From contig NC_090746.1 of the NCBI RefSeq assembly GCF_036898095.1, forward strand, positions 52,209,098-52,273,097: 64,000 nt of DNA, given 5' to 3'. The DNA is from Palaemon carinicauda (lineage: Eukaryota; Arthropoda; Malacostraca; Decapoda; Palaemonidae). How positions within the stretch are numbered: the first letter of the stretch is position 1; each line of letters opens with the position of its first letter. The notes beneath the pieces are model-generated. The model was not told the origin of the DNA, searched no databases, and was given only the letters and a program-made list of their open reading frames with translations. Below, one piece after another: positions 36,141 through 48,257 of the stretch. The translations under genes were made by a program, and so were the position numbers.

Positions 36141-36178
36141 ATATATACATCGCATGCTTCAGCGATAGATCGTCAATC

Positions 36179-36211
36179 TATATATATATATATATATATA
36201 TATTTATAAAT

Positions 36212-36251
<40 letters not shown>

Positions 36252-36279
36252 CCCATATCCTACCAACGTCATGAACGGT

Positions 36280-36346
<67 letters not shown>

Positions 36347-36377
36347 TGATCCTACGACTTCGTGAATCAATGATTAT

Positions 36378-36412
<35 letters not shown>

Positions 36413-36443
36413 CCATATCCTAGTTTCATCATTGACTTAATAC

Positions 36444-36484
<41 letters not shown>

Positions 36485-36527
36485 TCCATGTTTCTATCGA
36501 CATCATGAACCCTTAATTATAATGTGT

Positions 36528-36565
<38 letters not shown>

Positions 36566-36598
36566 CCATGTCCTAGTTCCATCATTGACTATTAATAC

Positions 36599-36645
<47 letters not shown>

Positions 36646-36784
36646 TCCATGTTCTATAGACATCATGAACCCTTAATTATGTGTGAGAGAGTGTCCATGT
36701 CTCAGCGACTTTATGAACCTGTTGATTATAAAGAGAGAGACACAAACAGAGAGAGAGAGAGAGAGAGAGGAGAGAGGAGAGAGT

Positions 36785-36819
<35 letters not shown>

Positions 36820-36861
36820 GTGACAATGTCCCTACGACATCTTGAATCGTTGATTAGAAAG

Positions 36862-36905
<44 letters not shown>

Positions 36906-36940
36906 TCCATTTACTAGCGACATCATGAACCATTGGCTAT

Positions 36941-36976
<36 letters not shown>

Positions 36977-37077
36977 GGGGGTGTTCACTTACTAGCGCCT
37001 CATGAACCATTGATTATAGAGAGAGAGAGAGAGAGAGAGAGACTCCATGTCCTAGTTCCATCATTGACTATTAATAC

Positions 37078-37120
<43 letters not shown>

Positions 37121-37249
37121 TCCATGTTCTATAGACATCATGAACCCTTAATTATGTGTGAGTGTCCATGTCTAAGCGACCTTTATGAACTGTTGATTAT
37201 AAAGAGAGACGCACAAACACAGAGAGAGAGAGAGAGAGAGAGAGGAGAG
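36179..37249. repeat. Composite GA satellite, block b
   Basis: More than ten (GA)n runs with the conserved unit between them, for example near 36480, 36650, 36900 and 37140. It also contains two (TA)n tracts (36179-36204, 36285-36310). Units related to ATGTTCTATAGACAT and ATGTCCCTACGACAT keep the self-complementary core. No gene is present. Confidence 0.9.
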
Positions 37250-38164
37250 CCTTACCTTACCTTATTTTTTGTTTGGGTTCCCCCAGGTCCCCTCAGTGTG
37301 AGGCACCTCGTATATCCAGCAGAGAGTTGCTAATACATCTTCCGGTGTATTTTGCATCTTCCAGTCTTGGATGGTCTGGGATGCATCTTAGGTATTTATC
37401 GAGCTGCTTTTTAAACGCATCTACGCTCACTCCTGATATGTTTCTTAGATGAGCTGGCAGCACATTAAATAGTCGCTGCATTATCGATGCTGGTGCGTAG
37501 TGGATTAATGTCCTGTGCGCCTTTCTCAGTTTACCTGGAATGCTTTTTTGGTACTATTAATCTACACTCGGCTTGCTCTTTCTGATACTTTAAGCTCCAT
37601 GATGTTTTCAGCAATTCCTTCTATTTGCTTCCATGCTGTATTATCATGTAGCGTTCTCTTCTCCTTTCCTAGACTGTATAGTTTTAAAAATTGCCAGTCT
37701 TTCCCAGTAATCAAGGTCCTTAACTTCTTCTATTCTAGCAGTATAGGACCTTTGTACACTCTCTATTTGCGCAATATCCTTTTGGTAGTGTGGGGTACCA
37801 TATCACATTGCAGTACTCGAGTGTACTACACACATAAGTTTTGTAAAGCATAATCATGTGTTCAGCTTTTCTTGTTTTAAAGTGTCTGAATAACATTCCC
37901 ATTTTTGCTTTACATTTAGCCAACAGTGTTGCTATTTGGTCGTTGCATAACATATTCCTATTTAAAATTACACCAAGGTCTTTAATTGCTTCCTTGTTTG
38001 TGATTGTCTCATTATTAGGTCCCTTGTATGCATACACCATTCCTTCTCTGTTTCCATAGTTTATTGATTCGAATTTATCGGAGTTAAATACCATCCTATT
38101 TATCTCCGCCCATTCATATATTTTGTTTAGATCTCTTTGTAGTGAGTTCCTATCTTCATCACAA

Positions 38165-38168
<4 letters not shown>
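37250..38168 (-). pseudogene. LINE family A, copy 2, flanked by GA repeats on both sides
   Basis: A 0.9-kb 5'-truncated copy. The minus strand reads the C-terminal RT half (38094-37735: FNSDKFESINYGNREGM and IKDLGVILNRN) and, after frameshifts, MQRLFNVLPAHLRN (37481-37293). It lacks the catalytic Asp pair. The 3' tail (AAATAAGGTAAGGTAAGG on the minus strand) meets (GA)n at 37250, and the truncation point at 38168 also meets (GA)n. The sequence is close to copy 1. Confidence 0.85.
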
Positions 38169-38201
<33 letters not shown>

Positions 38202-38241
38202 TGTGTGTGACAATGTCCCTACGACATATTTAATCGTTGAT

Positions 38242-38280
<39 letters not shown>

Positions 38281-38312
38281 TCCGTTTACTAGCGACATCA
38301 TGAACCATTGAC

Positions 38313-38373
<61 letters not shown>

Positions 38374-38409
38374 TTCACTTACTAGCGCATCATGAACCAT
38401 TGATTATAA

Positions 38410-38440
<31 letters not shown>

Positions 38441-38476
38441 CTCCATGTCTGACCAATATCATGTACTGTCGATTCT

Positions 38477-38516
<40 letters not shown>

Positions 38517-38548
38517 CATTTACTAGCGACTTCATGAACCATTGATTA

Positions 38549-38611
<63 letters not shown>

Positions 38612-38651
38612 TGACTCCATGTCTGAGGAATATCATGTAGTGTCGATTCTG

Positions 38652-38695
<44 letters not shown>

Positions 38696-38779
38696 ATTTA
38701 CTAGCGACATCATGAACCATTGACTACAAAGCGAGAGAGAGAGAGTTCATTTACTAGCGACCTCATGAACCATTGATTA

Positions 38780-38822
<43 letters not shown>

Positions 38823-38919
38823 GAGGTCCCTAGGACATATTGAATCATTGATTATAAAGTGAGAGAGAGAGAAAGAGAGAGAGACGCCCAGTCTAAGCAA
38901 CACCATGTACTTTCGATTC

Positions 38920-38964
<45 letters not shown>
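38169..38964. repeat. Composite GA satellite, block c
   Basis: About ten (GA)n runs with units such as TTTACTAGCGACATCATGAA near 38290, 38520 and 38700, and a (TA)n at 38315-38336. It ends where LINE A copy 3 begins. Confidence 0.9.
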
Positions 38965-38966
<2 letters not shown>

Positions 38967-40640
38967 TTACCTTATTCTATGTTCGGGTTCCCCCAGGTCC
39001 CTCAGTGTGAGGTACCTCTTATATCTACCAGAAAGTTGTTAATGCATCTTCCGTTGTATTTTGCATGTTTTAGTCTTGGATGATCTTGGATGCATCTTAG
39101 GTGTTCATCGAGCTTATTCTTAAACATATCTACGCTCACTCCTGATATGTTTCTTAGATGAGCTGGCTGCGCATTAATAGGCCGCTGCCTTATCGATTCC
39201 GTTGTGTAGTGGGTTAATGTCCTGTGTGCCTTCCTTAGTTTTCCTGGTATAGTTTTGAGCACTATTAATCGACCTCGGATTGCTCTTTCTTGTATTTTTA
39301 GCTCCATGACGTTTTCAGTAATTCCTTTGATTTGCTTCCATGCTTGTATTATCATAAAGCGTTCTTTTCTCCTTTCTAGACTGTACAGTTCTTATAATTG
39401 AAGTCTTCCCCAGTAGTAAAGGTCCTTAACTTCTTCTATTCTATCAGTAAAGGACCCTTGTACACGCTCTATTTGTGCAATATCCTTTCGGTAGTGTGGG
39501 TACCATATCACATTGCAGTACTCGAGTGTACTACGTACATAAGTTTTGTACAGTATAATCATGTGTCCAGCTTTTCTTGTTTGAAAGTGTCTGAATAACA
39601 TTCCCATTTTTGCTTTACATTTAGCCAACAGTGTTACTATTTGGTCGTTGCATAACATATTCCTGTTTAAAAAAGGGTTAACATTACACCAGGGTCTTTA
39701 ATTGGTTCCTTGTTTGTGATTATCTCGTTATTAGGTCCCCTGTATGCATATACCATTCTTACTCTGTGTCCATAATTTATTGATTCGAATTTATCACAGT
39801 TAAATACCATCCTATTTATCTCTGTCCATTCATATATTTTGTTTAGATCTCTTTGTAATGAGTTCCTATCTTCATCACATGTAATATCTCTACTTATTCT
39901 TGTGTAACGGCGAAACCTCTCACTACAGAGTCTTTAACATTACATTCTATGTCTGAGATCATAATAACAAACAGAAGTGCGGCTAATACTGTACCCTGTA
40001 GCACGCCAGGTATTACCTGAGCTTCATCTGATTTCTCATCATTTGTAACCATTATCTGTTTTCTGCTTTGTAGAAATTCTTTTATCCAATTTCGTATCTT
40101 TCCAACAATATTAGGCTTTCTCATTTTTTTTCCTAATATATTATGGTCTACCTTGTCAAAGGCTTTTGCAAAATCTAGATAGACCACATCTGCGTCATTT
40201 TCATTTATAATATTTTTATATATGTTTTTATAGTGTGCTATCAGTTGTGTTTGTGTACTTTTTCCGGGCATAAAACCGTGTTGACCTATATTAAACTAAT
40301 TATTTTTAACCAAATGATTCATTATTTTCTTTTTTATTACCCTTTCATAACCTTTCATAATATGTGATGTTAGACTAACAGGTCTATAATTGCTTGCCTC
40401 TAGTCTTGATCCACTTTTGAAAATAGGGTTTATATATGCTAATTTATGTTTAACATATATCTCGCTCACATCTACACCTTGTCTTAGCAGTATTGACGGT
40501 GGCTTCGCGATAGCGTGTGCAGTTTTTTCTTAACAAAATCACTGGAACTCCGTCTGGCCCAGCCGCTGATCCATTTTAATTTCTTTTATAGCCAGCACAA
40601 TATCTGCTTCATTCATATCTATATCCGTTAGATATTTAAT
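38965..40640 (-). pseudogene. LINE family A, copy 3: reverse transcriptase and C-terminus
   Basis: Minus strand. DVVYLDFAKAFDKVDH (motif A Asp, about 40190), GVLQGTVLAALLF (the usual Pro of GVPQG is Leu) and, where copy 1 has FADDTRIS, this copy reads FAVTQE because of a small deletion near 39905, so the catalytic Asp pair is lost. Further on, LLAKCKAKMGMLFRHFQTRK (39640 on) and the C-terminal NISGVSVDMFKNKLDEHL (about 39150) follow. The 3' tail GAATAAGGTAAGG meets (GA)n at 38965. Several frameshifts are present. Confidence 0.85.
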
Positions 40641-41860
40641 ATTTTCTTCTCTCATTTCTGTTTTATTATTCTCCTTCGCAATTCTTGCCGTGAATTCACT
40701 CATTTTTTTTCTGCTAATATGTTGCATATTTCCTTTTTTTTTTTTATTCGTTAACCGTCCTTCAATTCTTTGAGGGAATATTTCTAATCTTTATTATTCA
40801 TCTTTTTTGCATAGGAGTAAAATACTTCGGTTTTTTTTTTTTTTTATATTTTGAAGTGTCCTTTCTTCTTAGTTCCTTTTTTCATTTTTTTTTTCGATTG
40901 TACAATCTTTTGCTCTGCATTTTTTATCTTACTGTTTATTCCCACCATTTTCCCTACATTTTTTTCTTTTGTAAGATTTTTCTTCCACTTCCTAATTTTC
41001 TGAGATAAGATCTTTCTGTCTCTTGGTATGCATGTCTGATGCTTATTTTTTTTTCGGTACATATTTTTCAACAGTTTTCTCTAATATTTTGTACACTATA
41101 TCCGTATTACCTGTATATTATCATTTGCTAGTACAATTTTCCAATCTTAGTTCAATTCTTCATTTATTTTTGACCATTTTATATTCTTACTATAAAAATT
41201 ATATTTCCCATATCCTTCCATTCTTTTATACTTTGTTTATCTCTGCGTTCACTTGCTATGGAATGGACTAATAATTCTATGACATTGTAGTTTGAAATTC
41301 CTGTGTTATACACTTATTTCTTTAACATAATTCACCTCATTCACAAATACTAAATCTAGGACATTGTCCTTTCTTGTTGGAATGTGGTTTATTTGTTGCA
41401 TATTATGTTCTAATAACATAACTGGAAGCTTTTTAAATTGCATCTTATCTTCTGCGCTACTATTACTCTTTTTTTTATGTATATATATACAACCACTTTC
41501 TTCTATCCTTTATTTCCAATCCACGAAAGGAAAGTTAAAATCTCCAGATAGGAGTCTATTCCAGTCTTCATGGTTTCTACATATATCGTCTATTTTTTCT
41601 ATCATTATGTTAAACTCTTTAGTATTTGGGGGTCTGTAAACTACAATATTCACTAATTTTTCATAACCAAACTCTACCGCAATTAATTCACATTCTATGT
41701 TGTATTTTTCACAGACTTTTTGAATCATGTCTCTTCCATATATAGCGGTTCTCCCTTGATTCCTATTTCTTCGGTCTGATCTATGCTTGGAAACCCTTTA
41801 TCTGGTCATCACTGCCAGTCTCTATGGAATACCATGTTTCACTTTTATTTAATATATATA
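40641..41860 (-). pseudogene. LINE family A, copy 3: APE-type endonuclease and linker
   Basis: 41728-41510 reads ELIAVEFGYEKLVNIVVYRP and later LLSGDFNFPFVDW, where GDFN is the conserved motif of AP-endonuclease-like LINE nucleases that nick the target DNA. The linker 41270-40640 is AT-rich with many short indels in A/T runs (for example 40735-40850), and includes a basic segment (41071-40844). The N-terminal endonuclease part (41860-41730) is too broken to read. Confidence 0.75.
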
Positions 41861-42768
41861 GTTTTTCAATTTAGATTTGCATTTCTAAGAACTCTATTTT
41901 CCTTTTTAGAGCTACTTGTGACTAAACGCTGTGCATTCATCACCGTGGATTCATCACTGTGATGTTTCATCCCCGTTATCTAATATTGGTGATATTATGG
42001 ATTCTCCCGAGCTTCATTCCTGTTCTGATATGATGTTCGTTTCTTCATTGCCAGTAATTTTGCCATTAAAAAAATCCAACTTTTCTATTATATTTGCTCA
42101 TTCACTTTCATATTTATTTTTGTGTGTATACCTGCAATTAGTCCCATATCTGCACCAACCCCTGGCATTATAGGTGCATTCTTTGTAGTTCGTCTCTAAT
42201 TGTGCATATTTGGGTGGAAAGGCATCATATCTTGGGGCCTTTTGTGCATAGCGTGGTATATACTTGGCTTGTTTTTTTTTTTTTCTTTTTTGTTTAATTT
42301 TTGCTTTAATTTTTTTTTGTCTGTTTGCTTTTAAATGTTCTGACTTTCAATCATGGCTGAAGAATTCATATTTCGACAATTTTTTTTTTTTTTTTAATTT
42401 GCATCCTTCTACTTCTTTCAAGTTTTTTCATATTTTTGGATGGATATCTCTGCATTCGTCTCCATATCCGTCTAAATATGCAAATTTACCATATATTTCA
42501 TAATTATGGCATATCTTTGGATGCTTGTAGTAGCATCTTTTGCCTAATCTGCAATTCCCTCTTTTCAGTAAATTGCAGGCTATATATCTCTTTTTTTTCT
42601 TTTTCTTGCTCTTCCCTAAAATTAGGAAGGTCTGGGTAGAGTGTCTTGGGTCTAATATTTGTTTCCATCTGATTATTTATTTCTTCGTAAGTATGTTTCT
42701 GAATGGCATCATATGTTGTATCAATGATTTCCTCTGCATCCTTAACCATATCCTGTTTCTTCTTCTTC

Positions 42769-42800
<32 letters not shown>

Positions 42801-43570
42801 CTTCTTCTTCAACTATTTGCAGATTCAGTTTCTACTTAATTATATTTTCGATCCACCCTAAGCATATTGAGCAGAATACCTTTGTTTCTTTATTATTCAT
42901 TTTTTGTTGTACTTCAGCACAAGTAGGGTGTGTTGGTACATGACATGCATTGCCTTTCCTAATCAGTTGATGCTGATTAACAATGCTGTACGACATCTTA
43001 CATGTATTGCACCATTTCTGCATTCTTTTTCCCAATGCATCAATCGGCATATTCACCATATTGGACTTCTTATTGTTCTTTGATGGAATGTGCTGATTGA
43101 TGTAAACTTTCTTTATAAGTCTCTTCATCACCTGGATCTTTTTTGGAATTTCTTCTATTATTTTGATGATGTTTTCCGCAGACTTGCTCCAGTTTGTTGA
43201 ATCATATTGTTTCAATATGTTTGAGAATATATTCCCATCACACTGGTTGGAGCTATTAACGTCATCTGTTATCAAACGGACTAGTTTTTGATGTGCCAAC
43301 TCATGGAATTTACTCTTGCTGATTGCAGCAATATCACTACATGCCTTGCCTGTGTTATAGCCTGCCATCTTGTTCAGATTTTTAGTAATTCACAAGATAA
43401 CTATCCAATGCTGACGTTTTATCCTATTTTTCTGGCCTTAAACTAATCACCGACTATTCACGAAAACTAGTAGCTATATTGCACTCGATAGCCTTTTGAG
43501 ATTCGTGTTAAATCAGCTGATTTCTCGGATTACACAAGTGGACTCACCAGCATACAGTAACACTCGCAAA
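41861..43570 (-). pseudogene. LINE family A, copy 3: ORF1 with CCCH zinc fingers
   Basis: ATG 43368-43366 (MAGYNTGKACSD) opens 178 residues to 42832, containing CNTCKMSYSIVNQHQLIRKG and CSICLGW, a Cys/His region. A stop and a frameshift near the poly-Glu (GAA)n run (42760-42810) follow, then EEIIDTTYDAIQKHTYEE. Downstream, zinc-finger-like C-x5-C-x3-H (NCRLGKRCYYKH, 42521-42553) and a full C-x7-C-x5-C-x3-H (CTYNARGWCRYGTNCRYTH, 42122-42178) are encoded. CCCH fingers normally bind RNA; most LINE ORF1 proteins instead have CCHC knuckles or RRMs. The 43375-43570 part is the 5' untranslated end, adjoining GA satellite at 43571. Confidence 0.75.
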
Positions 43571-43694
43571 AGAAAGAGATTGAGAGAGTCCGTATCCTAG
43601 CAGCATCATGAAACATCAATTATGTAAGCAGAGAGAGAGAGTGAGAGAGAGAGAAATATTCCATGGGCTAGCAACATCATGAACTATTGATTCT

Positions 43695-43734
<40 letters not shown>

Positions 43735-43768
43735 CATGATCCCTGTGACATCAAGAACCATTCATTAT

Positions 43769-43808
<40 letters not shown>

Positions 43809-43841
43809 CATGTCCCTGTAACATCGTGAACCGTTTATTAT

Positions 43842-43881
<40 letters not shown>

Positions 43882-43909
43882 CAGGTCCCTGCGACATCAT
43901 GAAACGTTC

Positions 43910-43945
<36 letters not shown>

Positions 43946-43984
43946 GTCAATGTCCATACGACTTATATCCTGGTTGATTATAAA

Positions 43985-44015
<31 letters not shown>

Positions 44016-44054
44016 TGTCCATGTCTTAGAGACATCTTGAACCCCTGATTTTAA

Positions 44055-44107
<53 letters not shown>

Positions 44108-44138
44108 ATGTCCCTACGACATCATGAATCTTTACTTA

Positions 44139-44182
<44 letters not shown>

Positions 44183-44183
44183 C
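43571..44183. repeat. Composite GA satellite, block d (duplication unit 1)
   Basis: Eight (GA)n runs with units such as CCATGTCCCTGTAACATCG near 43810 and AATGTCCCTACGACATCATG near 44105. Its copy is block e. Confidence 0.9.
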
Positions 44184-44783
44184 ATGGATAATTGAAAAAC
44201 TGGATCACATCCTAATACACAGGATATTTTGGAAAGGCATTATATCTTGGGGCCTTTTGTGCATAGCGTGGTATATACTTGGCTTGTTTTTTTGTTTGTT
44301 TCTTTTTTGTTTCATTTTTGCTTTAATTTTTTTTTGTCTGTTTGCTTTTAAATGTTCTGACTTTCAATCATGGCTGAAGAATTCATATTTCAACAATTTT
44401 TTTTTTTTTAATTTGCATCCTTCTACTTCTTTCTAGTTTTTTCATATTTTTGGATGGATATCTCTGCATTCGTCTCCATATCCGTCTAAATATGCAAATT
44501 TACCATATATTTCATAATTATGGCATATCTTTGGATGCTTGTAGTAGCATCTTTTGCCTAATCTGCAATTCCCTCTTTTCAGTAAATTGCAGGCTATATA
44601 TCTCTTTTTTTTTCTTTTTCTTGCTCTTCCCTAAAAGTAGGAAGGTCTGGGTAGAGTGTCTTGGGTCTAATATTTGTTTCCATCTGATTATTTATTTCTT
44701 CGTAAGTATGTTTCTGAATGGCATCATATGTTGTATCAATGATTTCCTCTGCATCCTTAACCATATCCTGTTTCTTCTTCTTC

Positions 44784-44815
<32 letters not shown>

Positions 44816-44840
44816 CTTCAACTATTTGCAGATTCAGTTT

Positions 44841-45377
44841 CTACTTAATTATATTTTCGATCCACCCTAAGCATGTTGAGCAGAATACCTTTGTTTCTTT
44901 ATTATTCATTTTTTGTTGTACTTCAGCACAAGTAGGGTGTGTTGGTACATGACATGCATTGCCTTTCCTAATCAGTTGATGCTGATTAACAATGCTATAC
45001 GACATCTTACATGTATTGCACCATTTCTGCATTCTTTTTCCCAATGCATCAATCGGCATATTCACCATATTGGACTTCTTATTGTTCTTTGATGGAATGT
45101 GCTGATTGATGTAAACTTTCTTTATAAGTCTCTTCATCACCTGGATCTTTTTTGGAATTTCTTCTATTATTTTGATGATGTTTTCCGCAGACTTGCTCCA
45201 GTTTGTTGAATCATATTGTTTCAATATGTTTGAGAATATATTCCCATCACACTGGTTGGAGCTATTAACGTCATCTGTTATCAAACGGACTAGTTTTTGA
45301 TGTGCCAACTCATGGAATTTACTCTTGCTGATTGCAGCAATATCACTACATGCCTTGCCTGTGTTATAGCCTGCCAT
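44841..45377 (-). pseudogene. LINE family A ORF1, second copy created by the tandem duplication
   Basis: 178-residue frame identical to 42832-43368 except one Ile/Thr change (CSTCLGW). It is cut off from any endonuclease or RT because the duplication boundary lies at 44231. The first zinc-finger-like C-x5-C-x3-H is also duplicated (near 44530-44570), but the last CCCH finger is not. It is unlikely to be useful to the LINE in this position. Confidence 0.85.
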
Positions 45378-45579
45378 CTTGTTCAGATTTTTAGTAATTC
45401 ACAAGATAACTATCCAATGCTGACGTTTTATCCTATTTTTCTGGCCTTAAACTAATCACCGACTATTCACGAAAACTAGTAGCTATATTGCACTCGATAG
45501 CCTTTTGAGATTCGTGTTAAATCAGCTGATTTCTCGGATTACACAAGTGGACTCACCAGCATACAGTAACACTCGCACA

Positions 45580-45703
45580 AGAAAGAGATTGAGAGAGTCC
45601 GTATCCTAGCAGCATCATGAAACATCAATTATGTAAGCAGAGAGAGAGAGTGAGAGAGAGAGAAATATTCCATGGGCTAGCAACATCATGAACTATTGAT
45701 TCT

Positions 45704-45747
<44 letters not shown>

Positions 45748-45781
45748 CATGATCCCTGTGACATCAAGAACCATTCATTAT

Positions 45782-45823
<42 letters not shown>

Positions 45824-45856
45824 CATGTCCCTGTAACATCGTGAACCGTTTATTAT

Positions 45857-45894
<38 letters not shown>

Positions 45895-45922
45895 CAGGTC
45901 CCTGCGACATCATGAAACGTTC

Positions 45923-45958
<36 letters not shown>

Positions 45959-45997
45959 GTCAATGTCCATACGACTTATATCCTGGTTGATTATAAA

Positions 45998-46038
<41 letters not shown>

Positions 46039-46078
46039 TCCATGTCTTAGAGACATCTTGAACCCCTGATTTTAAAGT

Positions 46079-46126
<48 letters not shown>

Positions 46127-46157
46127 ATGTCCCTACGACATCATGAATCTTTACTTA

Positions 46158-46218
<61 letters not shown>
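45580..46218. repeat. Composite GA satellite, block e (duplication unit 2)
   Basis: Same units in the same order as block d, with different (GA)n lengths, notably a longer final run at 46163-46218. Confidence 0.9.
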
Positions 46219-46221
<3 letters not shown>

Positions 46222-46719
46222 CATGGATAATTGAAAAACTGGATCACATCCTAATACACAGGATATTTTGGAAGAAATGAATACATCAGATATAATCATG
46301 GACGATCTTGCAGACATTGTTACTGAATTGAAGAGCAAGAATGAAAATATCACCGTTAAAGGTTGTGAGCTTGTTCCGAGCTTGAAATCAGTTGATATGG
46401 TCAATAAAATTAATCATTATAGTCGTAAATTGCTAGAATAGTGTGGTAGTAATGGCGTTAATTACATTAGGGCGGATAATTATTTCAAGCTCGGAACAGG
46501 AGATGTCGATGTTAATTGATATAAGCATAAAGATAGTCTTCCGTATGATAAATTAAGCAGAATAGCAACAGTTAGGTTTTTAGATACTATTTCGTTTTCA
46601 TGCCAAGACAGTCTTGTAATAGATGGATGGAAAGAAAGTAAATTGAATTATTCTAAACCAAACATAGCTAGATGGTCGGTGACTTTGAGCGAAAGAAAAG
46701 ATAAGAACTTCTATGGAAA
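46219..46719 (+). pseudogene. LINE family B ORF1, N-terminal part
   Basis: Directly after (GA)n the plus strand reads, over stops, EEMNTSDIIMDDLADIVTEL, CELVPSLKSVDMVNKINHYS, GVNYIRADNYFKLGTGDVDV and WSVTLSERKDKNFYG, interrupted at 46720 by the mini-LTR element and resumed at 47904. This part has no domain that I recognise. It is assigned to ORF1 because the same reading leads into the zinc knuckles and endonuclease after the insertion. Confidence 0.65.
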
Positions 46720-47899
46720 TGTACCAACCGTGTGTCACATAATTGTACATAATTCCTTTTGTATATAATATGCTTGTATCTTCGCTCTTCCCTCGCACTC
46801 AAACGAACATGAAAATTCATGTCTGCTGTTTTGCTCTGAACATTGTCTGTCTCTCGAACATGTTATGGCCTGTTGCCTTGAGGTTTTGTATATAAAGAAG
46901 AGTGTTCCTTAATATAGAACTCAGTCGTTTCCAATCTGCCTTTGATCTCACATCCCCTTACTCGGCGCCGTCACATTGGTGACCCCGGAGTGACTCGCTC
47001 CTCCCGCCTCCCCATCCCCCCTACACCTCTCACCGTTACTATGACGCCGTCAACGCATACCTTCTGCAGCAGTACTCGCCGTCGCCAGCCGCCCGTATAG
47101 CAACGCCTTTTCAGCTCTCTCAACAACCGTTGAGGGACCAAAGGGCTTCTTCACCCTCGGGAAAATGACCAGTATCACTCGCCTGCAACCTGCCGCAGAC
47201 GGCTCTCCTGATGTGAACCCACTTCATGACATTCAAACCTCCATCAACGCCTCCACTCGTGACGAAGAGGACACCTATTTAACTTCAACCGAAGCTGACT
47301 TGAATGCTGTAGGACATACACGCCTATGAATGCCGTAGGACATAGACGCCTATGAACGCCGTAGGCCTATGAATGCCGTAGGACACGCCTATGAATGCCG
47401 TAGGACACACACGCCTATGAATGCCGTAGGACACACTCGCCTATGAATGCCGTAGGACACACTCGCCTACCCCGTGACGAGCCGGAGCGGCAACAGCCAC
47501 CCATCATCCACCACTCGCTCGCACCCCAACCAACGACTTCTACAGCCACTCACTGTTGCTAATCGGCGCAGTTTTTACCACTACCTCTCCAGATTCAGGG
47601 CACCTATTTAACATGTTCAGTATGTCATTTTTAGAGGGGGAGCCATGTACCAACCGTGTGTCACACAATTGTACATAATTCCTTTTGTATATAATATGCT
47701 TGTATCTTCGCTCTTCCCTCGCACTCAAACGAACATGAAAATTCATGTCTGCTGTTTTGCTCTGAACATTGTCTGTCTCTCGAACATGTTATGGCCTGTT
47801 GCCTTGAGGTTTTGTATATAAAGAAGAGTGTTCCTTAATATAGAACTCAGTCGTTTCCAATCTGCCTTTGATTTCACAACCCTCTCTCGGCCCGTCACA
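46720..47899 (+). mobile_element. Mini LTR retrotransposon nested in LINE B
   Basis: Direct LTRs of 255 and 254 bp (46720-46974, 47646-47899) start TGTACCAACCG and end GTCACA. A primer-binding-like TGGTGACCCCGGAGTGAC (46976) follows the left LTR, and a purine tract AGAGGGGGAGCCA precedes the right LTR. GAAA flanks both sides (46716-46719 and 47900-47903) as a 4-bp target duplication. The 671-bp inside has only a Gag-like start (MTSITRLQPAADG, 47165 on) and no pol, so it is non-autonomous or a deletion derivative, probably of Gypsy type. Confidence 0.88.
47310..47475. repeat. Minisatellite inside the mini-LTR element
   Basis: About seven copies of a 20-27-bp unit around CGCCTATGAATGCCGTAGGAC, differing in the length of the GACACA part. 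It lies directly after the Gag-like frame and disrupts it. Confidence 0.9.
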
Positions 47900-47903
47900 G
47901 AAA

Positions 47904-48227
47904 CCTCTTTGTAAAAATAGACGAAATACTGCTTATCATAACGAAGATCATAACTTAGTTTCCTACAATACATAATATGCAAATAATAGGAATGGTCATG
48001 GCAAATCTCGCAGCATTCCGAACAGGCCAAGAAATTATAGCTGTAATCATTATTCTAGTAGGAACAATACTTTAGACAAGAGAACAATACATAAAAAGGT
48101 GTGCTACAACTGTGGTGAGTTTAACCACAGGCAGTCAAATTGCACATACGACCATAAGCTGAAATGTAACTATTGTCATGAATATGGTCATAAGAGTAGA
48201 CTTTGTAGTGTTATAAATAGAAATTAG
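47904..48227 (+). pseudogene. LINE family B ORF1, zinc-knuckle end
   Basis: After the mini-LTR element the frame resumes. It encodes an Asn/Arg-rich stretch and two CCHC knuckles, CYNCGEFNHRQSNC (about 48101-48142) and CNYCHEYGHKSRLC (48167-48208), ending with TAG at 48225. These knuckles bind the LINE RNA and are the usual ORF1 end, in contrast to LINE A. One stop (near 47966) lies upstream. Confidence 0.8.
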
Positions 48228-48257
48228 GAAGAAGGCCATGAAGATAGTGCCGCTGAG

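Larger units (their letters stand above)
42216..46269. repeat. Direct tandem duplication of a ~2.0-kb segment
   Basis: Unit 1 is 42216-44230 and unit 2 is 44231-46269. Both contain LINE A ORF1 (42832-43368 and 44841-45377, one residue different), its 5' end, a GA satellite block and the first 50 bp of LINE B. The junction TTTTGGAAAGGCAT (44227-44240) joins LINE B sequence to LINE A sequence with GGAA shared at the breakpoint. Differences are mostly in microsatellite or homopolymer lengths plus a few substitutions. Confidence 0.92.

Noticed and set aside
36179..38964. GA satellite as a CRISPR-like repeat-spacer array
   Set aside because: Here the repeated unit is conserved but the intervening sequence is simple (GA)n of variable length. 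There are no cas genes, and the context is an animal genome.
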